This document shows positions 1 through 8,657 of a stretch of 64,000 nucleotides of DNA, one piece after another (position 1 is the first letter of the stretch; each line of letters begins with the position of its first letter). Source of the stretch: Streptomyces sp. WZ-12 (GTDB taxonomy: Bacteria > Actinomycetota > Actinomycetes > Streptomycetales > Streptomycetaceae). A program made the translations under genes and the position numbers. Below the pieces are notes generated by a model that made no database searches, was not told where the DNA came from, and saw only the letters and a list, made by a program, of their open reading frames with translations. The stretch is from positions 7,365,001-7,429,000 of the forward strand of contig NZ_CP118574.1 of assembly GCF_028898845.1 (NCBI RefSeq), given 5' to 3'.

Positions 1-27
1 GAGCTGCTGGTCAAGCCGCTGGGCTGA
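1..27 (+). CDS. C-terminal tail of a gene entering from the left
   Basis: The first nine codons read in frame as a short tail (ELLVKPLG) ending in TGA. It stops 24 bp before the end of the convergent ABC-transporter ATPase gene, the tight tail-to-tail spacing common in this window. Too little is present to name a family; a response-regulator-like or AAA-like C-terminus ending in KPL would be compatible but is not shown. The coding frame is inferred only from the stop and the spacing, so this is a weak call. Confidence 0.4.
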   Translation, partial: ELLVKPLG

Positions 28-51
28 CCGCCCGGCCGACCGGCAGGCCGC

Positions 52-852
52 TCACAGCCGCCCGGCCTCGATGATCCGCTGGAGGAACCGCCGGGTCCGG
101 GCGTGCTCGGGAGCGCCGAACACCCGCTCCGGCGCCCCGCGTTCCAGCACCACCCCGTCCTCCAGGAAGCACACCTGGTCGGCGACCTCCCGGGCGAACC
201 CCATCTCATGGGTGGCGATCACCATCGTCAGGCCCTCCTCCTTGAGGTCCCGCACGACCGTCAACACCTCGCCGACCAGCTCCGGATCGAGCGCCGCGGT
301 GATCTCGTCGAGCAGCAGCAACCGCGGCCGCCCGGCCAGCGCCCGGGCGATCGCCACCCGCTGCTGCTGGCCGCCGCTGAGCCGGTCCGGATACTCCCCG
401 GCCCGCTCGCCGAGCCCCAGCCGCGCCAGCAGCGCCCGGGCCCGCTCCTCGGCCTCGGCGCGCGGCACCCCGTGTACCCGGCGCGGCGCCAGCGTGACGT
501 TGTCCAGCACGCTCATGTGCGGGAAGAGGTTGTACGCCTGGAAGACCACGCCGATCCGGCGGCGCACCGCGTCCGCGTCCACCCGCGGATCGGTGATCTC
601 CTCGCCGTCCAGGAAGATCGCCCCGTCGTCGATCTCCTCCAGCAGATTGGCGCACCGCAGCAGCGTGGACTTGCCGGACCCGGAGGCCCCGATCAGCACG
701 GTCACGTTGTGCGGGGCGACGGTCAGATCCACGTCCCGCAGCACGACGCTCCGCCCGCGCCCGTAGGTCTTGCGCACCGCCTCCAGCCGCAGCACCGGCC
801 CGCCGGCCCCGTCCGCCGTCCCCGCCGTCACCGCCCCGTCCGTCGTGCTCAT
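52..852 (-). CDS. Amino acid ABC transporter ATP-binding protein
   Basis: Cytoplasmic ATPase that should power uptake of a polar amino acid with the two genes upstream of it. The 266-residue protein has Walker A GASGSGKST (55-63), signature LSGGQQQR (158-165), Walker B LLLLDE (178-183) and an H-loop in ATHEMGF, the set seen in the GlnQ/HisP family at its usual length. The D-loop region reads DEITAALDP, with Ile where the family normally has Pro. The ATG overlaps the permease stop as ATGA, so translation is probably coupled. It is the last gene of a binding protein - permease - ATPase operon. Confidence 0.93.
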   Translation of the reverse strand: MSTTDGAVTAGTADGAGGPVLRLEAVRKTYGRGRSVVLRDVDLTVAPHNVTVLIGASGSGKSTLLRCANLLEEIDDGAIFLDGEEITDPRVDADAVRRRIGVVFQAYNLFPHMSVLDNVTLAPRRVHGVPRAEAEERARALLARLGLGERAGEYPDRLSGGQQQRVAIARALAGRPRLLLLDEITAALDPELVGEVLTVVRDLKEEGLTMVIATHEMGFAREVADQVCFLEDGVVLERGAPERVFGAPEHARTRRFLQRIIEAGRL

Positions 853-1745
853 ACCGTCCCTCCCTGGGCGCGCCGGCGGTCCATCCGGGCGGTGACCCAG
901 TCCGTGAAGCGGGTCATCGGGATCGTCAGCGCCACGAAGACCAGCCCGGCCACCACGTACGGCGTGTAGTTGAAGTCCTTGCCGGCGATGATCTGCGCCG
1001 CGTACACCGCGTCCACCGCGCCCGCGATCGACACCAGCCCGGTGTCCTTCTGCAGCGACACCAGGTCGTTGAGCAGCGGCGGCACCACCCGCCGCACCGC
1101 CTGCGGCAGCACCACGAAGCGCAGCGCCTGCCCGCTGGTCAACCCCAACGACCGGGCCGCGGCCCGCTGCGAGGGGTGCACCGACTCGATGCCGGCCCGG
1201 AAGACCTCCGCCACATACGCCGAGTACGTCAGCACCAGTGCCGCGCCACCGAGGACCACCGGGTCGGTGGTGACCCCCTGGAGCCGCAGCGCCGGCACCC
1301 CGAACACCACCATCAACAGGCAGATGATCAACGGCATTCCGCGGAAGACGTCGGTGTACGCGGCAGCCAGCGCCCGCAGCGGGAAGAACACCGGCCCGCG
1401 CAGCGTCCGCGCCACCGCCAGCAGCAGCCCGAACACCAACACCGCGGCCCCGCACACCACCAGCAGCCGCAGGTTCAACAGCAGCCCCTCCAGCACCTTC
1501 GGCAGCGCGATCCGCGCATACGCCGGGCTGAAGAACGTCTCCCGAGTGCGCGGCCAGCCCGGCGAGTTGACCACCGCAACGACCAGCACAGCGCCGGTGA
1601 CCAGCGTGCTCAGCGCCGCGATGGCGACGGCCCGCCGCGCCCGGACCCGCCGGTACCGCTCCCGCTCGATCCGTCGCCGCGACGGCACGTACCCGTCGTC
1701 GACGACGCCGGACCCGGCGCTCCCCGCCGCCCCCGTCTCCGTCAT
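849..1745 (-). CDS. Amino acid ABC transporter permease
   Basis: Integral membrane permease of the HisM/GlnP type (298 aa). After a charged, Arg-rich cytoplasmic N-terminus there is a first membrane segment near residues 40-60, then further hydrophobic segments. An EAA-loop-like stretch (ARSLGLTSGQALRF followed by VLPQA) should contact the ATPase. It starts 17 bp after the binding-protein gene and overlaps the ATPase gene by four bases, so the three form one operon. Only one permease gene is present, which implies a homodimeric channel. The substrate cannot be read from the sequence; family precedent suggests a polar or charged amino acid. Confidence 0.9.
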   Translation of the reverse strand: MTETGAAGSAGSGVVDDGYVPSRRRIERERYRRVRARRAVAIAALSTLVTGAVLVVAVVNSPGWPRTRETFFSPAYARIALPKVLEGLLLNLRLLVVCGAAVLVFGLLLAVARTLRGPVFFPLRALAAAYTDVFRGMPLIICLLMVVFGVPALRLQGVTTDPVVLGGAALVLTYSAYVAEVFRAGIESVHPSQRAAARSLGLTSGQALRFVVLPQAVRRVVPPLLNDLVSLQKDTGLVSIAGAVDAVYAAQIIAGKDFNYTPYVVAGLVFVALTIPMTRFTDWVTARMDRRRAQGGTV

Positions 1746-1762
1746 CTCCCCTTCCCCGTAGT

Positions 1763-2638
1763 TCACTTGAGCACCGGGACGTCGACCGCGTCGGCCAGCC
1801 ACCGCTTCTCCAGCGCGGCCAGCGTGCCCTTGCGGCGCAGCGCGTCGACCGCCGCCGTGACGCAGCCGGTCAGCGGGCTCTCCTTGTCCAGCACCAGCCC
1901 GAACTGCTCCTCGGCCGGGCCCCGTTGCGCGAACTGCCCAACGACCACGGCGTCCTTGAGCTCCGCCGAGGTGATGGAGAAGGCGGTCGGCAGGTCGACC
2001 AGGATCGCGTCCACCTGGCCGTTCTTCAGCGCGGACTTGGCCAGGTCGTTCTTCTGGAAGACCGCGGCGGGCCGGCTGGGGCGGATGGTGTCGTTGACGA
2101 CATCGAGGCTGGTGGTGCCGACCTGCGCGCCCCACCGCACGTCCTTGAGGTCGGCGACGCTCTTGGCGCCGGCCACCTTGGAGCCCTTGAGCGCCACCAC
2201 GGCCTGCCGCACGTCGTAGTAGCCGGACGAGAACGCCACCGCCTGCCTGCGCGATGCGCTGATCGACACCTGGTTGATGTCGAAGTCGAACGCCTTCGCC
2301 CCGGGCGCGAAGGCGCTGTTGAACGGCACCTTCCGCCACCGCACCGCGCCCTTGCCGTACCCCAGTTCCCTCGCCACGGCGTAGGCCACCGCCGACTCGT
2401 AGCCCTTGCCGTTGGCCGGGTCGTCGTCGTTGAACCAGGGCGGGTAGGCGGGCTCGTCCGTGCCGACGGTCACCGTCCCCGGCGTCACGGTGGCCAGCTT
2501 GCCGGGCGCGCAACTCCGCTTCCCGGCGGCCTGCGTGCCGCCCGGGGCGGCGTCCTGCGGGGCGCAGCCGACCGCCGTGCCGAGCAGCACGACGGTGGCG
2601 CAGACGGTCAGACGCACACGGCGTCGGGAGGGATGCAT
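1763..2638 (-). CDS. Amino acid ABC transporter substrate-binding lipoprotein
   Basis: Extracellular solute-binding protein, family 3 (about 291 aa). It has an Arg-rich start, a hydrophobic segment and a lipobox-like GTAVGC, so it should be lipid-anchored outside the membrane. The mature part has the periplasmic-binding signature (GTDEPAYPPW, then a DFDINQVSIS stretch, then GTTSLDVV). I chose the ATG that puts about ten residues before the hydrophobic core; a start 26 codons upstream would give an implausibly long leader. No strong Shine-Dalgarno is visible before it, so the start is less certain than the identity. First gene of the importer operon. Confidence 0.88.
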   Translation of the reverse strand: MHPSRRRVRLTVCATVVLLGTAVGCAPQDAAPGGTQAAGKRSCAPGKLATVTPGTVTVGTDEPAYPPWFNDDDPANGKGYESAVAYAVARELGYGKGAVRWRKVPFNSAFAPGAKAFDFDINQVSISASRRQAVAFSSGYYDVRQAVVALKGSKVAGAKSVADLKDVRWGAQVGTTSLDVVNDTIRPSRPAAVFQKNDLAKSALKNGQVDAILVDLPTAFSITSAELKDAVVVGQFAQRGPAEEQFGLVLDKESPLTGCVTAAVDALRRKGTLAALEKRWLADAVDVPVLK

Positions 2639-2785
2639 GCCCGGAGAGTGGCAGCGCACCGCCCGATCTGTCGAGATCACCGGCCCGAACGTCCGCATGC
2701 TGGAAGCAGATTGCACCGCGGTGAACTGCGTGTTTCCCGAACCCGGCGGCCCGCGCGCCGGGTTCGGACCGCACCCGGCCGACCG

Positions 2786-3469
2786 CTACGCCGTGAAACG
2801 CACCGCCCGCCGGATCTCCGGCCGGTCGGTCACCACGCCGTCCAGCCCCAACCCCCGTGCCAGCCGCAGGTGGTCATGGGTGTTCACCGTCCACCCAAGT
2901 ACCCGCAACCCCGCGGCGTGCGCCCGCTCGACGAGCTCCAGGGTCAGCCGCCGGATGTCCAACGACACCAGCTCCGCGCCCACCGCCTTCGCGCGTTCGA
3001 TGACCTCGGCACCGTAGTGCTCGGCGACCAGCCCGGTGCGGGCCCCCGGCAGCGCACCGCGCACCGCCGCCAACGCCTCGTCGTGGAACGAGATCACCTC
3101 CACCCGGCCGGTCAGATCGCGCGCGCCCACCACCTCGGCCAGCGCCTGCGCCGCCGCGACGTCCTTGATCTCGGCCTGGAGCGGCAGCCGCACCGCCTCC
3201 ACGACCTCCTCGAACACCGGGATCCGCTCGCCCCGCCCGGCGTCCAGCTCCCGCAGCTCGGCGAGGGTGCGCTCGGCGATCGGCCCGGCGCCGTCGGTGG
3301 TCCGGTCGACGTCCGGGTCGTGCATCACCACCAGCGCGCCGTCCTTGCTCAGGTGCAGGTCCAGCTCGATGGCGTCGACGCCCTCGCGTTCGGCCCGCAC
3401 GAAGGAGCGCAGGGTGTTCTCCGGCTCCACACCCATCAATCCGCGGTGCCCGATGGTCAGAAAGGACAA
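2786..3469 (-). CDS. Glycerophosphodiester phosphodiesterase
   Basis: Likely hydrolyses glycerophosphodiesters to glycerol-3-phosphate and an alcohol. The 227-residue protein is a single GDPD TIM barrel with HRG at 8-10, EPENT (15-19), ELD (35-37) and MHDP (His50), the known catalytic and metal-binding positions. I chose a TTG start because GAGG lies a few bases upstream and the protein then begins just before the first barrel strand. A GTG 57 bp further upstream is also in frame but has no ribosome site. No signal peptide is visible, so a cytoplasmic enzyme is expected. It follows its own 5' region rather than the ABC operon. Confidence 0.88.
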   Translation of the reverse strand: MSFLTIGHRGLMGVEPENTLRSFVRAEREGVDAIELDLHLSKDGALVVMHDPDVDRTTDGAGPIAERTLAELRELDAGRGERIPVFEEVVEAVRLPLQAEIKDVAAAQALAEVVGARDLTGRVEVISFHDEALAAVRGALPGARTGLVAEHYGAEVIERAKAVGAELVSLDIRRLTLELVERAHAAGLRVLGWTVNTHDHLRLARGLGLDGVVTDRPEIRRAVRFTA

Positions 3470-3917
3470 GGCTGCCTCGCTTCTGGTCGGCTCGGTTGCT
3501 GTCGGCTCCGTGCACAAGTCGGCCACCGGCGCACTGCCGCCCGAAATGGCGCACAGCCTAATCCGCTGACGTGCGGCAGCGCCGTAGGGACAAGTGCCCT
3601 CTAGCCCGTACGAGTGCCCCCGCGCCGCACCCGCTACGCCCCGCCGGCCCGCCCGCCGACCGCAGCGGCGCCCGGTCCCCGGCGCCCCTCACCCGTTCGG
3701 CCCAGAGCCGACCTTCCCACCTACCCAAGTCGCGCCGCAGAAAACGCGGTGACCATGCCACTGGGGGCCAGGAAGTGAGCTCGAAGCCGTAACACACAGG
3801 AAAAACATCCGTGACCATGCGAGTCAGCAGAATAATTTTCAGCATCCCCACTTGAATGGGTGATCCCTGGCTGGTTACCGTGGTCTCAACAGGACGATCT
3901 ACCGCCGGAGGGCAGTC
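3470..3917. other. Divergent intergenic region upstream of GDPD and the DUF6421 operon
   Basis: About 450 bp without a convincing gene. It should hold promoters for both flanking transcripts. On the plus strand TTGAAT (3852-3857) and TACCGT (3876-3881), 18 bp apart, make a plausible housekeeping promoter for the DUF6421 operon, whose ribosome site GGAGGG lies just before the ATG. A 10-bp direct repeat GTGACCATGC occurs at 3749-3758 and 3811-3820 and could be a regulator site. A short AT-richer patch (AATAATTTT) near 3830 stands out from the surroundings. Confidence 0.45.
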
Positions 3918-5315
3918 ATGACGGAAATTCTTTCGCCTGTGGGTGTCCGGGGCGACGCTCTCTCCGATGAGCCGGTGGTCGCGCACCTCGCGTGGCCGGT
4001 GCTCAAGGACGCCGTCGAGACCCTTCGCCCGTGGCAGTCCAAGGACGGCTCGATCGACCTCGCCGCCGAGGGCGCACCGACCGCCGCCGCCGTCCGCCAC
4101 GAGGTCGAGCGCGCCATAACGGCCATCCGCGAACTCGCCCCGCTGCTCCCGCACGACGCCGCCTACCACCAGGCGCTCGTCGGCGACCTGCGCCGCTGGG
4201 CCGACGAGGGCTTCGGCGTCCCCGACTTCCTCGACTCGCTGCTCGCCTTCCAGCCCGCGCAGGCGCGCGCCGACGGCCTCCAGCACCTCGTCGTCTTCCC
4301 CATGTACACCCAGAACGGCAACCCGAACCGCAACTTCGAGGCCGTCGTGCTCCGCATGGTCTGGCCGGACTGGCTCGCCGACCTGGAGCGCACCCGCTAC
4401 GACAACCCCCTCTTCTGCGGCATCACCTTCGAGGACTTCACCGCCGGGTACGACACCAACTCCGCCGTCCTCTTCCCCGAGACCATCGCGGTCCGCCAGG
4501 CCCCCGAGCGCTTCAGCTGGGGCGGCATCTTCTGCGACCGCGAGGCCGCCCGCTTCCGCCGGGTCAGCGCCGCCGCCGTGGAGATCCTCGGCGTCCAACT
4601 CCCCGACGACATCCGCACGATGCTCGACGACCAGCAGCGGTGCCAACAGGCGTTCGTCCTCTGGGACATGGTCCACGACCGCACGCACAGCCACGGCGAC
4701 CTGCCGTTCGACCCGTTCATGATCAAGCAGCGCCAACCGTTCTGGATGTACGGCCTGGAGGAACTCCGCTGCGACCTCACCGCCTTCAAGGAGGCCGTGA
4801 AACTGGAGGCCGAGGGCTACCCGCAGGCCCGCGACGTGCAGTACGCGGTGATCTTCGACCGGATGTTCCGCTTCCCGGTCACCGGCGAGCGGGTGCGCAA
4901 CTACGACGGCCTCGGCGGCCAGCTCCTCTTCGCCTACCTCCACAAGCACGACGTCGTACGCTGGACGGACAACACACTGCACATCGACTGGGAGCGGGCG
5001 CCCAAGGTCACCAACCAGCTCTGCGGCGAGATTGAGAAGCTCTACCGCGACGGCATCGACCGGCCCAAGCTGGTCCACTGGTTCGCCGCCTACGACCTCG
5101 TCTCCGGCTACCTCGCCCCGCACCCCGGCTCAGCCTGGGCCAAGGGCCCCGACGCCCTCGACCTGGACCGGCCGCCCCGCAAACTCGTGGACGACGTGCT
5201 CCCCGACGAGTTCCCGCTGAGCATGTTCTACGAGGCGCTCGCCAAGAAGCTGCGCGCCGTGATCGCCTCCACCAAGGGCATCACCGCTCACAGTGACACG
5301 CCGGCGGCGGCGTGA
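3918..5315 (+). CDS. DUF6421 family protein
   Basis: Protein of unknown function (465 aa), recognised as the actinobacterial DUF6421 family. No signal peptide or membrane segment is seen, so it should be cytoplasmic. The conserved-looking core has H253-x3-H257-x-H259 (in VHDRTHSHG), then GLEELRCD with Glu281/Glu282, then YAVIFDRMFRFP. This His cluster followed by EELRxD recalls zinc-peptidase layouts such as M49, but that is only a resemblance. It opens an operon: its TGA overlaps a GTG in the next frame, and the SDR and aldolase genes follow with no gap. GGAGGG sits upstream of the chosen ATG. Confidence 0.85.
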   Translation: MTEILSPVGVRGDALSDEPVVAHLAWPVLKDAVETLRPWQSKDGSIDLAAEGAPTAAAVRHEVERAITAIRELAPLLPHDAAYHQALVGDLRRWADEGFGVPDFLDSLLAFQPAQARADGLQHLVVFPMYTQNGNPNRNFEAVVLRMVWPDWLADLERTRYDNPLFCGITFEDFTAGYDTNSAVLFPETIAVRQAPERFSWGGIFCDREAARFRRVSAAAVEILGVQLPDDIRTMLDDQQRCQQAFVLWDMVHDRTHSHGDLPFDPFMIKQRQPFWMYGLEELRCDLTAFKEAVKLEAEGYPQARDVQYAVIFDRMFRFPVTGERVRNYDGLGGQLLFAYLHKHDVVRWTDNTLHIDWERAPKVTNQLCGEIEKLYRDGIDRPKLVHWFAAYDLVSGYLAPHPGSAWAKGPDALDLDRPPRKLVDDVLPDEFPLSMFYEALAKKLRAVIASTKGITAHSDTPAAA

Positions 5316-5419
5316 CGGGCGCGCGGAACGAGCAGGATCACCAGGTGCAGAGCGTGCGGACCGACCGGGATCCCCGGTCGGCGGCCGTCCAGGGGCAGGA
5401 CGACGAGGAGGCGACGGAG

Positions 5420-6181
5420 ATGGGTACTTCGACGGGCGGACAGGGGGCGCTGGAGGGCGCGGTCATCGCGGTGGCCGGAGCGGCCGGCCCGGCGGGCCGC
5501 GCCACCCTCCTGCGGCTGGCCGAGGCCGGCGCGACGGTGGTCGGCTCGGACTCCAACCCCGAACGACTGGCGGAGGCCGTCGACGCGGCGCGCTACGCCC
5601 ACGGCGGCGCCACGGTCATCGGCGAGACCGTCGACCTCCTCGACCGCGACCAGACCCGCGAATGGGCCATCCGCACGGAGAAGGAATTCGGCCGCGTCGA
5701 CGGACTGGTCCACCTCGTCGGCGGCTGGCGCGGCTGCTCGACGTTCACCGACACCGACCTGGCGGACTGGGACACCCTCCACAAGCTGCTGATCCGCACC
5801 GTTCAGCACACCTCCCTCGCCTTCTACGACGGCCTCGAACGCAGCGGCAACGGCCGCTACCTGCTGATCAGCGCCGCCGGCGCCAGCAAGCCCACCGCGG
5901 GCAACGCCGCCTACGCCGCCTCCAAGGCCGCCGCCGAGGCGTGGACCCTCGCCATGGCGGACGGCCTCCGCAAGTCGGGGGGCGACGCCGGACCCCGCGC
6001 CGCCGCTGCGATCCTGGTCGTGAAGGCGCTCGTCAACGATCAGATGCGCGCCGAGCGACCGAACGCCAAGTTCGCGGGCTTCACCGACGTCACGGAGCTG
6101 GCCGAGGCCATCGCCGGGGTCTGGGACCGGCCCGCCCAGGAAGTGAATGGACAGCGTCTGTGGCTGACCCCCAAGCCGTGA
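5420..6181 (+). CDS. SDR family NAD(P)-dependent oxidoreductase
   Basis: Short-chain dehydrogenase (253 aa from this ATG). It has a Rossmann glycine motif AGAAGPAG (19-26), catalytic Ser151 and Y165-x3-K169. The usual NNAG is replaced by HLVGG. I chose the ATG because AGGAGG lies 8 bp upstream; a GTG at 5312 that overlaps the DUF6421 stop would add 36 poorly conserved residues. The gene lies between DUF6421 and an aldolase/lyase, and its 3' end overlaps the latter by 22 bp, so the three proteins are probably made in step. The substrate is unknown; the context suggests a small hydroxy or keto acid. Confidence 0.85.
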   Translation: MGTSTGGQGALEGAVIAVAGAAGPAGRATLLRLAEAGATVVGSDSNPERLAEAVDAARYAHGGATVIGETVDLLDRDQTREWAIRTEKEFGRVDGLVHLVGGWRGCSTFTDTDLADWDTLHKLLIRTVQHTSLAFYDGLERSGNGRYLLISAAGASKPTAGNAAYAASKAAAEAWTLAMADGLRKSGGDAGPRAAAAILVVKALVNDQMRAERPNAKFAGFTDVTELAEAIAGVWDRPAQEVNGQRLWLTPKP

Positions 6182-7248
6182 ACCGGGCGAAGACCGACGC
6201 CCGCCAGCACCACGACCCGCAGATCCGCGGCTTCGCCAGCGACAACTACGCCGGCGCGCACCCCGAGGTGCTCGCCGCGCTCGCCCTCGCCAACGGCGGC
6301 CACCAAGTCGCCTACGGCGAGGACGAGTACACCGAGCACCTCCAGCGCGTCTTCCGGAGCCACTTCGGCCAACGCGCCCAGGCGTTCCCGGTGTTCAACG
6401 GCACCGGCGCCAACGTCGTCGCGCTCCAGGCGGTCACCGACCGCTGGGGCGCGGTGATCGCCGCCGACACCGCGCACATCCACGTCGACGAGTGCGGCGC
6501 CCCCGAGCGGATCGGCGGCCTCAAGCTGCTCACCGTCCCCACCCCCGACGGCAAGCTCACCCCCGAGCTGATCGACCGCGAGGCGCACGGTTGGGAGGAC
6601 GAACACCGCGCCATGCCGCAGGTCGTCTCGATCACCCAGAGCACCGAACTCGGCACCGTCTACACCCCGGACGAGGTCCGCGCCATCTGCGACCACGCCC
6701 ACGAGCGGAAGATGCTCGTCCACCTCGACGGCTCCCGGATAGCCAACGCCGCGGCCACCCTCGACGTCCCGATGCGCGCCTTCACCAACGTCGTGGGCGT
6801 CGACATCCTCTCCTTCGGCGGCACCAAGAACGGCGCCGTCTTCGGCGAGGCGGTGGTCGTGCTCAACCCCGACGCCGTCGGCGCCATGAAGCACCTGCGC
6901 AAGCTGTCGATGCAACTCGCGTCCAAAATGCGCTTCGTCTCCGTCCAGTTGGAGGCCCTGCTCGCCAAGGACCTCTGGCTCCGCAACGCCCGCCACGCCA
7001 ACGCGATGGCCCAACGCCTCGCCACCGGCGTCCGCGAGATCCCCGGCGTCGAGATCCTCTACCCCGTCCAGTCCAACGGCGTCTTCGCCCGCCTCCCCCA
7101 CGACGTCAGCGAACGCCTCCAGAAGCGGTACCGCTTCTACTTCTGGGACGAGAGCGCGGGGATCGTCCGCTGGATGTGCGCCTTCGACACGGAGGAGGCG
7201 GACGTCGACGGGTTCCTCTCGGCGCTACGCGAGGAGATGTCCCGGTAA
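6160..7248 (+). CDS. Threonine aldolase / beta-eliminating lyase family protein
   Basis: PLP enzyme of aspartate-aminotransferase fold type I (362 aa), related to low-specificity L-threonine aldolase, which splits beta-hydroxy amino acids to glycine and an aldehyde. HLDGSR (188-193) supplies the ring-nitrogen Asp190, and FGGTKNG carries the Schiff-base Lys223. It starts with GTG inside the end of the SDR gene; a second GTG at 6178 is possible. Third gene of the DUF6421 operon. Its TAA lies directly beside the first unit of a large repeat element, and the next gene converges from the right. Confidence 0.88.
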   Translation: MADPQAVNRAKTDARQHHDPQIRGFASDNYAGAHPEVLAALALANGGHQVAYGEDEYTEHLQRVFRSHFGQRAQAFPVFNGTGANVVALQAVTDRWGAVIAADTAHIHVDECGAPERIGGLKLLTVPTPDGKLTPELIDREAHGWEDEHRAMPQVVSITQSTELGTVYTPDEVRAICDHAHERKMLVHLDGSRIANAAATLDVPMRAFTNVVGVDILSFGGTKNGAVFGEAVVVLNPDAVGAMKHLRKLSMQLASKMRFVSVQLEALLAKDLWLRNARHANAMAQRLATGVREIPGVEILYPVQSNGVFARLPHDVSERLQKRYRFYFWDESAGIVRWMCAFDTEEADVDGFLSALREEMSR

Positions 7249-7439
7249 CCGTGCCGGCTGACGCCGGTTGCTGCCCACGTTGGTGGCTTCCCCGCCGTGG
7301 GCCTGCGGCCGGCTGTTCCCCACGTTGGTGGCTTTCCCGCCGCGCGGGTTGCGGTTCCGCTGCCGGTCCGCTGCGCGGGGCGGGCCGACGTGTCCGCTGC
7401 GCGGGGCCGGTCCGCTGCGCGGGGCTGTTGGGGTGCGGT

Positions 7440-7510
7440 GACGGGCCTGCGGGGCGGGCATGCCAGACTGCTTCGCTTTACGTCTGGCACACCCGCCCCT
7501 CCGGCCCGTC
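7440..7510. repeat. Conserved-loop hairpin module 1L
   Basis: Long inverted repeat. Outer stem GACGGGCC/GGCCCGTC, a 3-nt asymmetry, then an inner stem ending TGCCAGAC (7461-7468) and GTCTGGCA (7482-7489) around the 13-nt loop TGCTTCGCTTTAC (7469-7481). Two adjacent A-C/C-A mismatches on the plus strand become U-G wobbles in minus-strand RNA. Confidence 0.85.
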
Positions 7511-7726
7511 CCCTCCCGTTGGGGGTGGGTGAAAACGGTGGGTGCCACGTTCTGCCGGTGGGTCAACTCGGGCCGTTGGGTTGGGTGGTGGCCGTCAGAT
7601 GACGGGTACGTGTGAGCCTGCGTGGTGACCGTAAGAGGACAGGTGGCCCAAGCAACCGGGCGGTGACTGTCAGCGGACCACAGTGGCCAGCCCCATCTCA
7701 GAGAATTCCACCCACCCAACGGGGGG

Positions 7727-7797
7727 GACGGGTCGGAGGGGGTGGTATGCCAGACGTAAAGCGAAGCAGTCTGGCATGCCGCCCCCGGAGGCCCGTC
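7727..7797. repeat. Conserved-loop hairpin module 1R
   Basis: Inverted partner of module 1L. Inner stem TGCCAGAC (7748-7755) and GTCTGGCA (7769-7776) surround the loop GTAAAGCGAAGCA, the exact reverse complement of the left loop. Outer stem GACGGGTC/GGCCCGTC. The three non-Watson-Crick positions are G-U wobbles in plus-strand RNA. Confidence 0.85.
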
Positions 7798-7955
7798 ACC
7801 GCAACCCAACAGCCCCGCGCAGCGGATCCGCCCCGCGCCGCAGGCGCGACAGGCAGCAACCCGCGCGGCGGGAAAGCCACCAACGTGGGCAGCAAGCCAA
7901 GCGCAGCGGACCGGCAACCCGCGCGGCGGGAAAGCCGACAACGTGGGAGACGTCC

Positions 7956-8657
7956 CTACGGGATGGGCGCCGTGCCGCCAAGGTGTGCCGGGATCCACCA
8001 CGTGTCCTCCGGGCCCCGCGTCTTTACCGGGTACGCGCGTTGCGCCGCCTCCAGGAGGTCCTGGACGCGGGCCCGGAGGCGATCGGTGACCTTCTCCGGC
8101 TGCTCGGCGGCGTCCGCCGCCACCGGCTCGCCGATGCGGATCGTTATGGGGAAGTGGTTGCGGCCGAGTTGCTGCTTGTGGCCCTTGGTCCACAGGCGCT
8201 GGGTGCCCCACAGGGCCATCGGCAGCAGCGGAACGCCGGCCTCCTGGGCCAGCCGTGCCGCACCCGACTTGAAGTTCTTCAGGGTGAAGGACTCGGAGAT
8301 CGTCGCCTCCGGGAAGACCCCGATGATCTCGCCCGAACGCAGCGCGGAGAGCGCGTGCTTGTAGGCGTGCATCCCCTGTGTGCGGTCCACCGGGATGTGC
8401 TTCATGGCGCGCATCAATGGGCCGGAAACCTTGTGCCGGAAGACCGATTCCTTCGCCATGAACCGCACCAGCCGCTTGGCCGGCCGGGCCGCCAGGCCGC
8501 AGAAGACGAAGTCCAGGTAGCCGATGTGATTGCTCACCAGCACCGCCCCGCCGCGCCGCGGGATGTGCTCGGTGCCGGCGATGTCGAACTTCAGGTCCAG
8601 CGTCTTGAAGAGCGTGCGGGCGGCGCCGATGACGGGCGGGTAGACGAACTCGGCCAT
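7956..8657 (-). CDS. Lysophospholipid acyltransferase family protein (PlsC-like)
   Basis: Probable 1-acylglycerol-3-phosphate acyltransferase or related acyltransferase of membrane lipid synthesis (233 aa). It has the family block NHIGYLD with catalytic H44-x4-D49, a downstream FPEATIS block corresponding to the substrate-binding FPEGT motif, and the LPMALWG region. Length fits the compact Streptomyces members. The ATG matches the normal family start; an in-frame extension of over 140 codons upstream looks like non-coding sequence. Its TAG stop lies just beyond the last unit of repeat copy 1. The thioredoxin gene is divergent. Confidence 0.9.
   Translation of the reverse strand: MAEFVYPPVIGAARTLFKTLDLKFDIAGTEHIPRRGGAVLVSNHIGYLDFVFCGLAARPAKRLVRFMAKESVFRHKVSGPLMRAMKHIPVDRTQGMHAYKHALSALRSGEIIGVFPEATISESFTLKNFKSGAARLAQEAGVPLLPMALWGTQRLWTKGHKQQLGRNHFPITIRIGEPVAADAAEQPEKVTDRLRARVQDLLEAAQRAYPVKTRGPEDTWWIPAHLGGTAPIP

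Larger units (their letters stand above)
7249..7955. repeat. Composite convergent-gap repeat element, copy 1
   Basis: Non-coding element filling the space between two convergent stop codons. In order: two copies of a GC-rich unit (core CCCACGTTGGTGGCTT), a left hairpin module (7440-7510), a 216-bp core, a right hairpin module in inverted orientation (7727-7797), then two inverted copies of the unit (GCGGGAAAGCC, two or three bases, CAACGTGGG). The stretch 7429-7820 matches copy 3 at about 21099-21491 with only about one single-base gap by eye. No protein-coding frame is credible. Candidate roles are bidirectional terminator, structured RNA, or non-autonomous mobile element; none is shown. Confidence 0.85.

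Noticed and set aside
3558..5123. Minus-strand frame opposite DUF6421
   Set aside because: Val/Glu/Arg-rich shadow of the real gene, without ribosome site or motif.
7249..7955. Repeat arrays as a CRISPR locus
   Set aside because: Units are not regularly spaced around unique spacers, both orientations occur in one element, and no cas gene is near.
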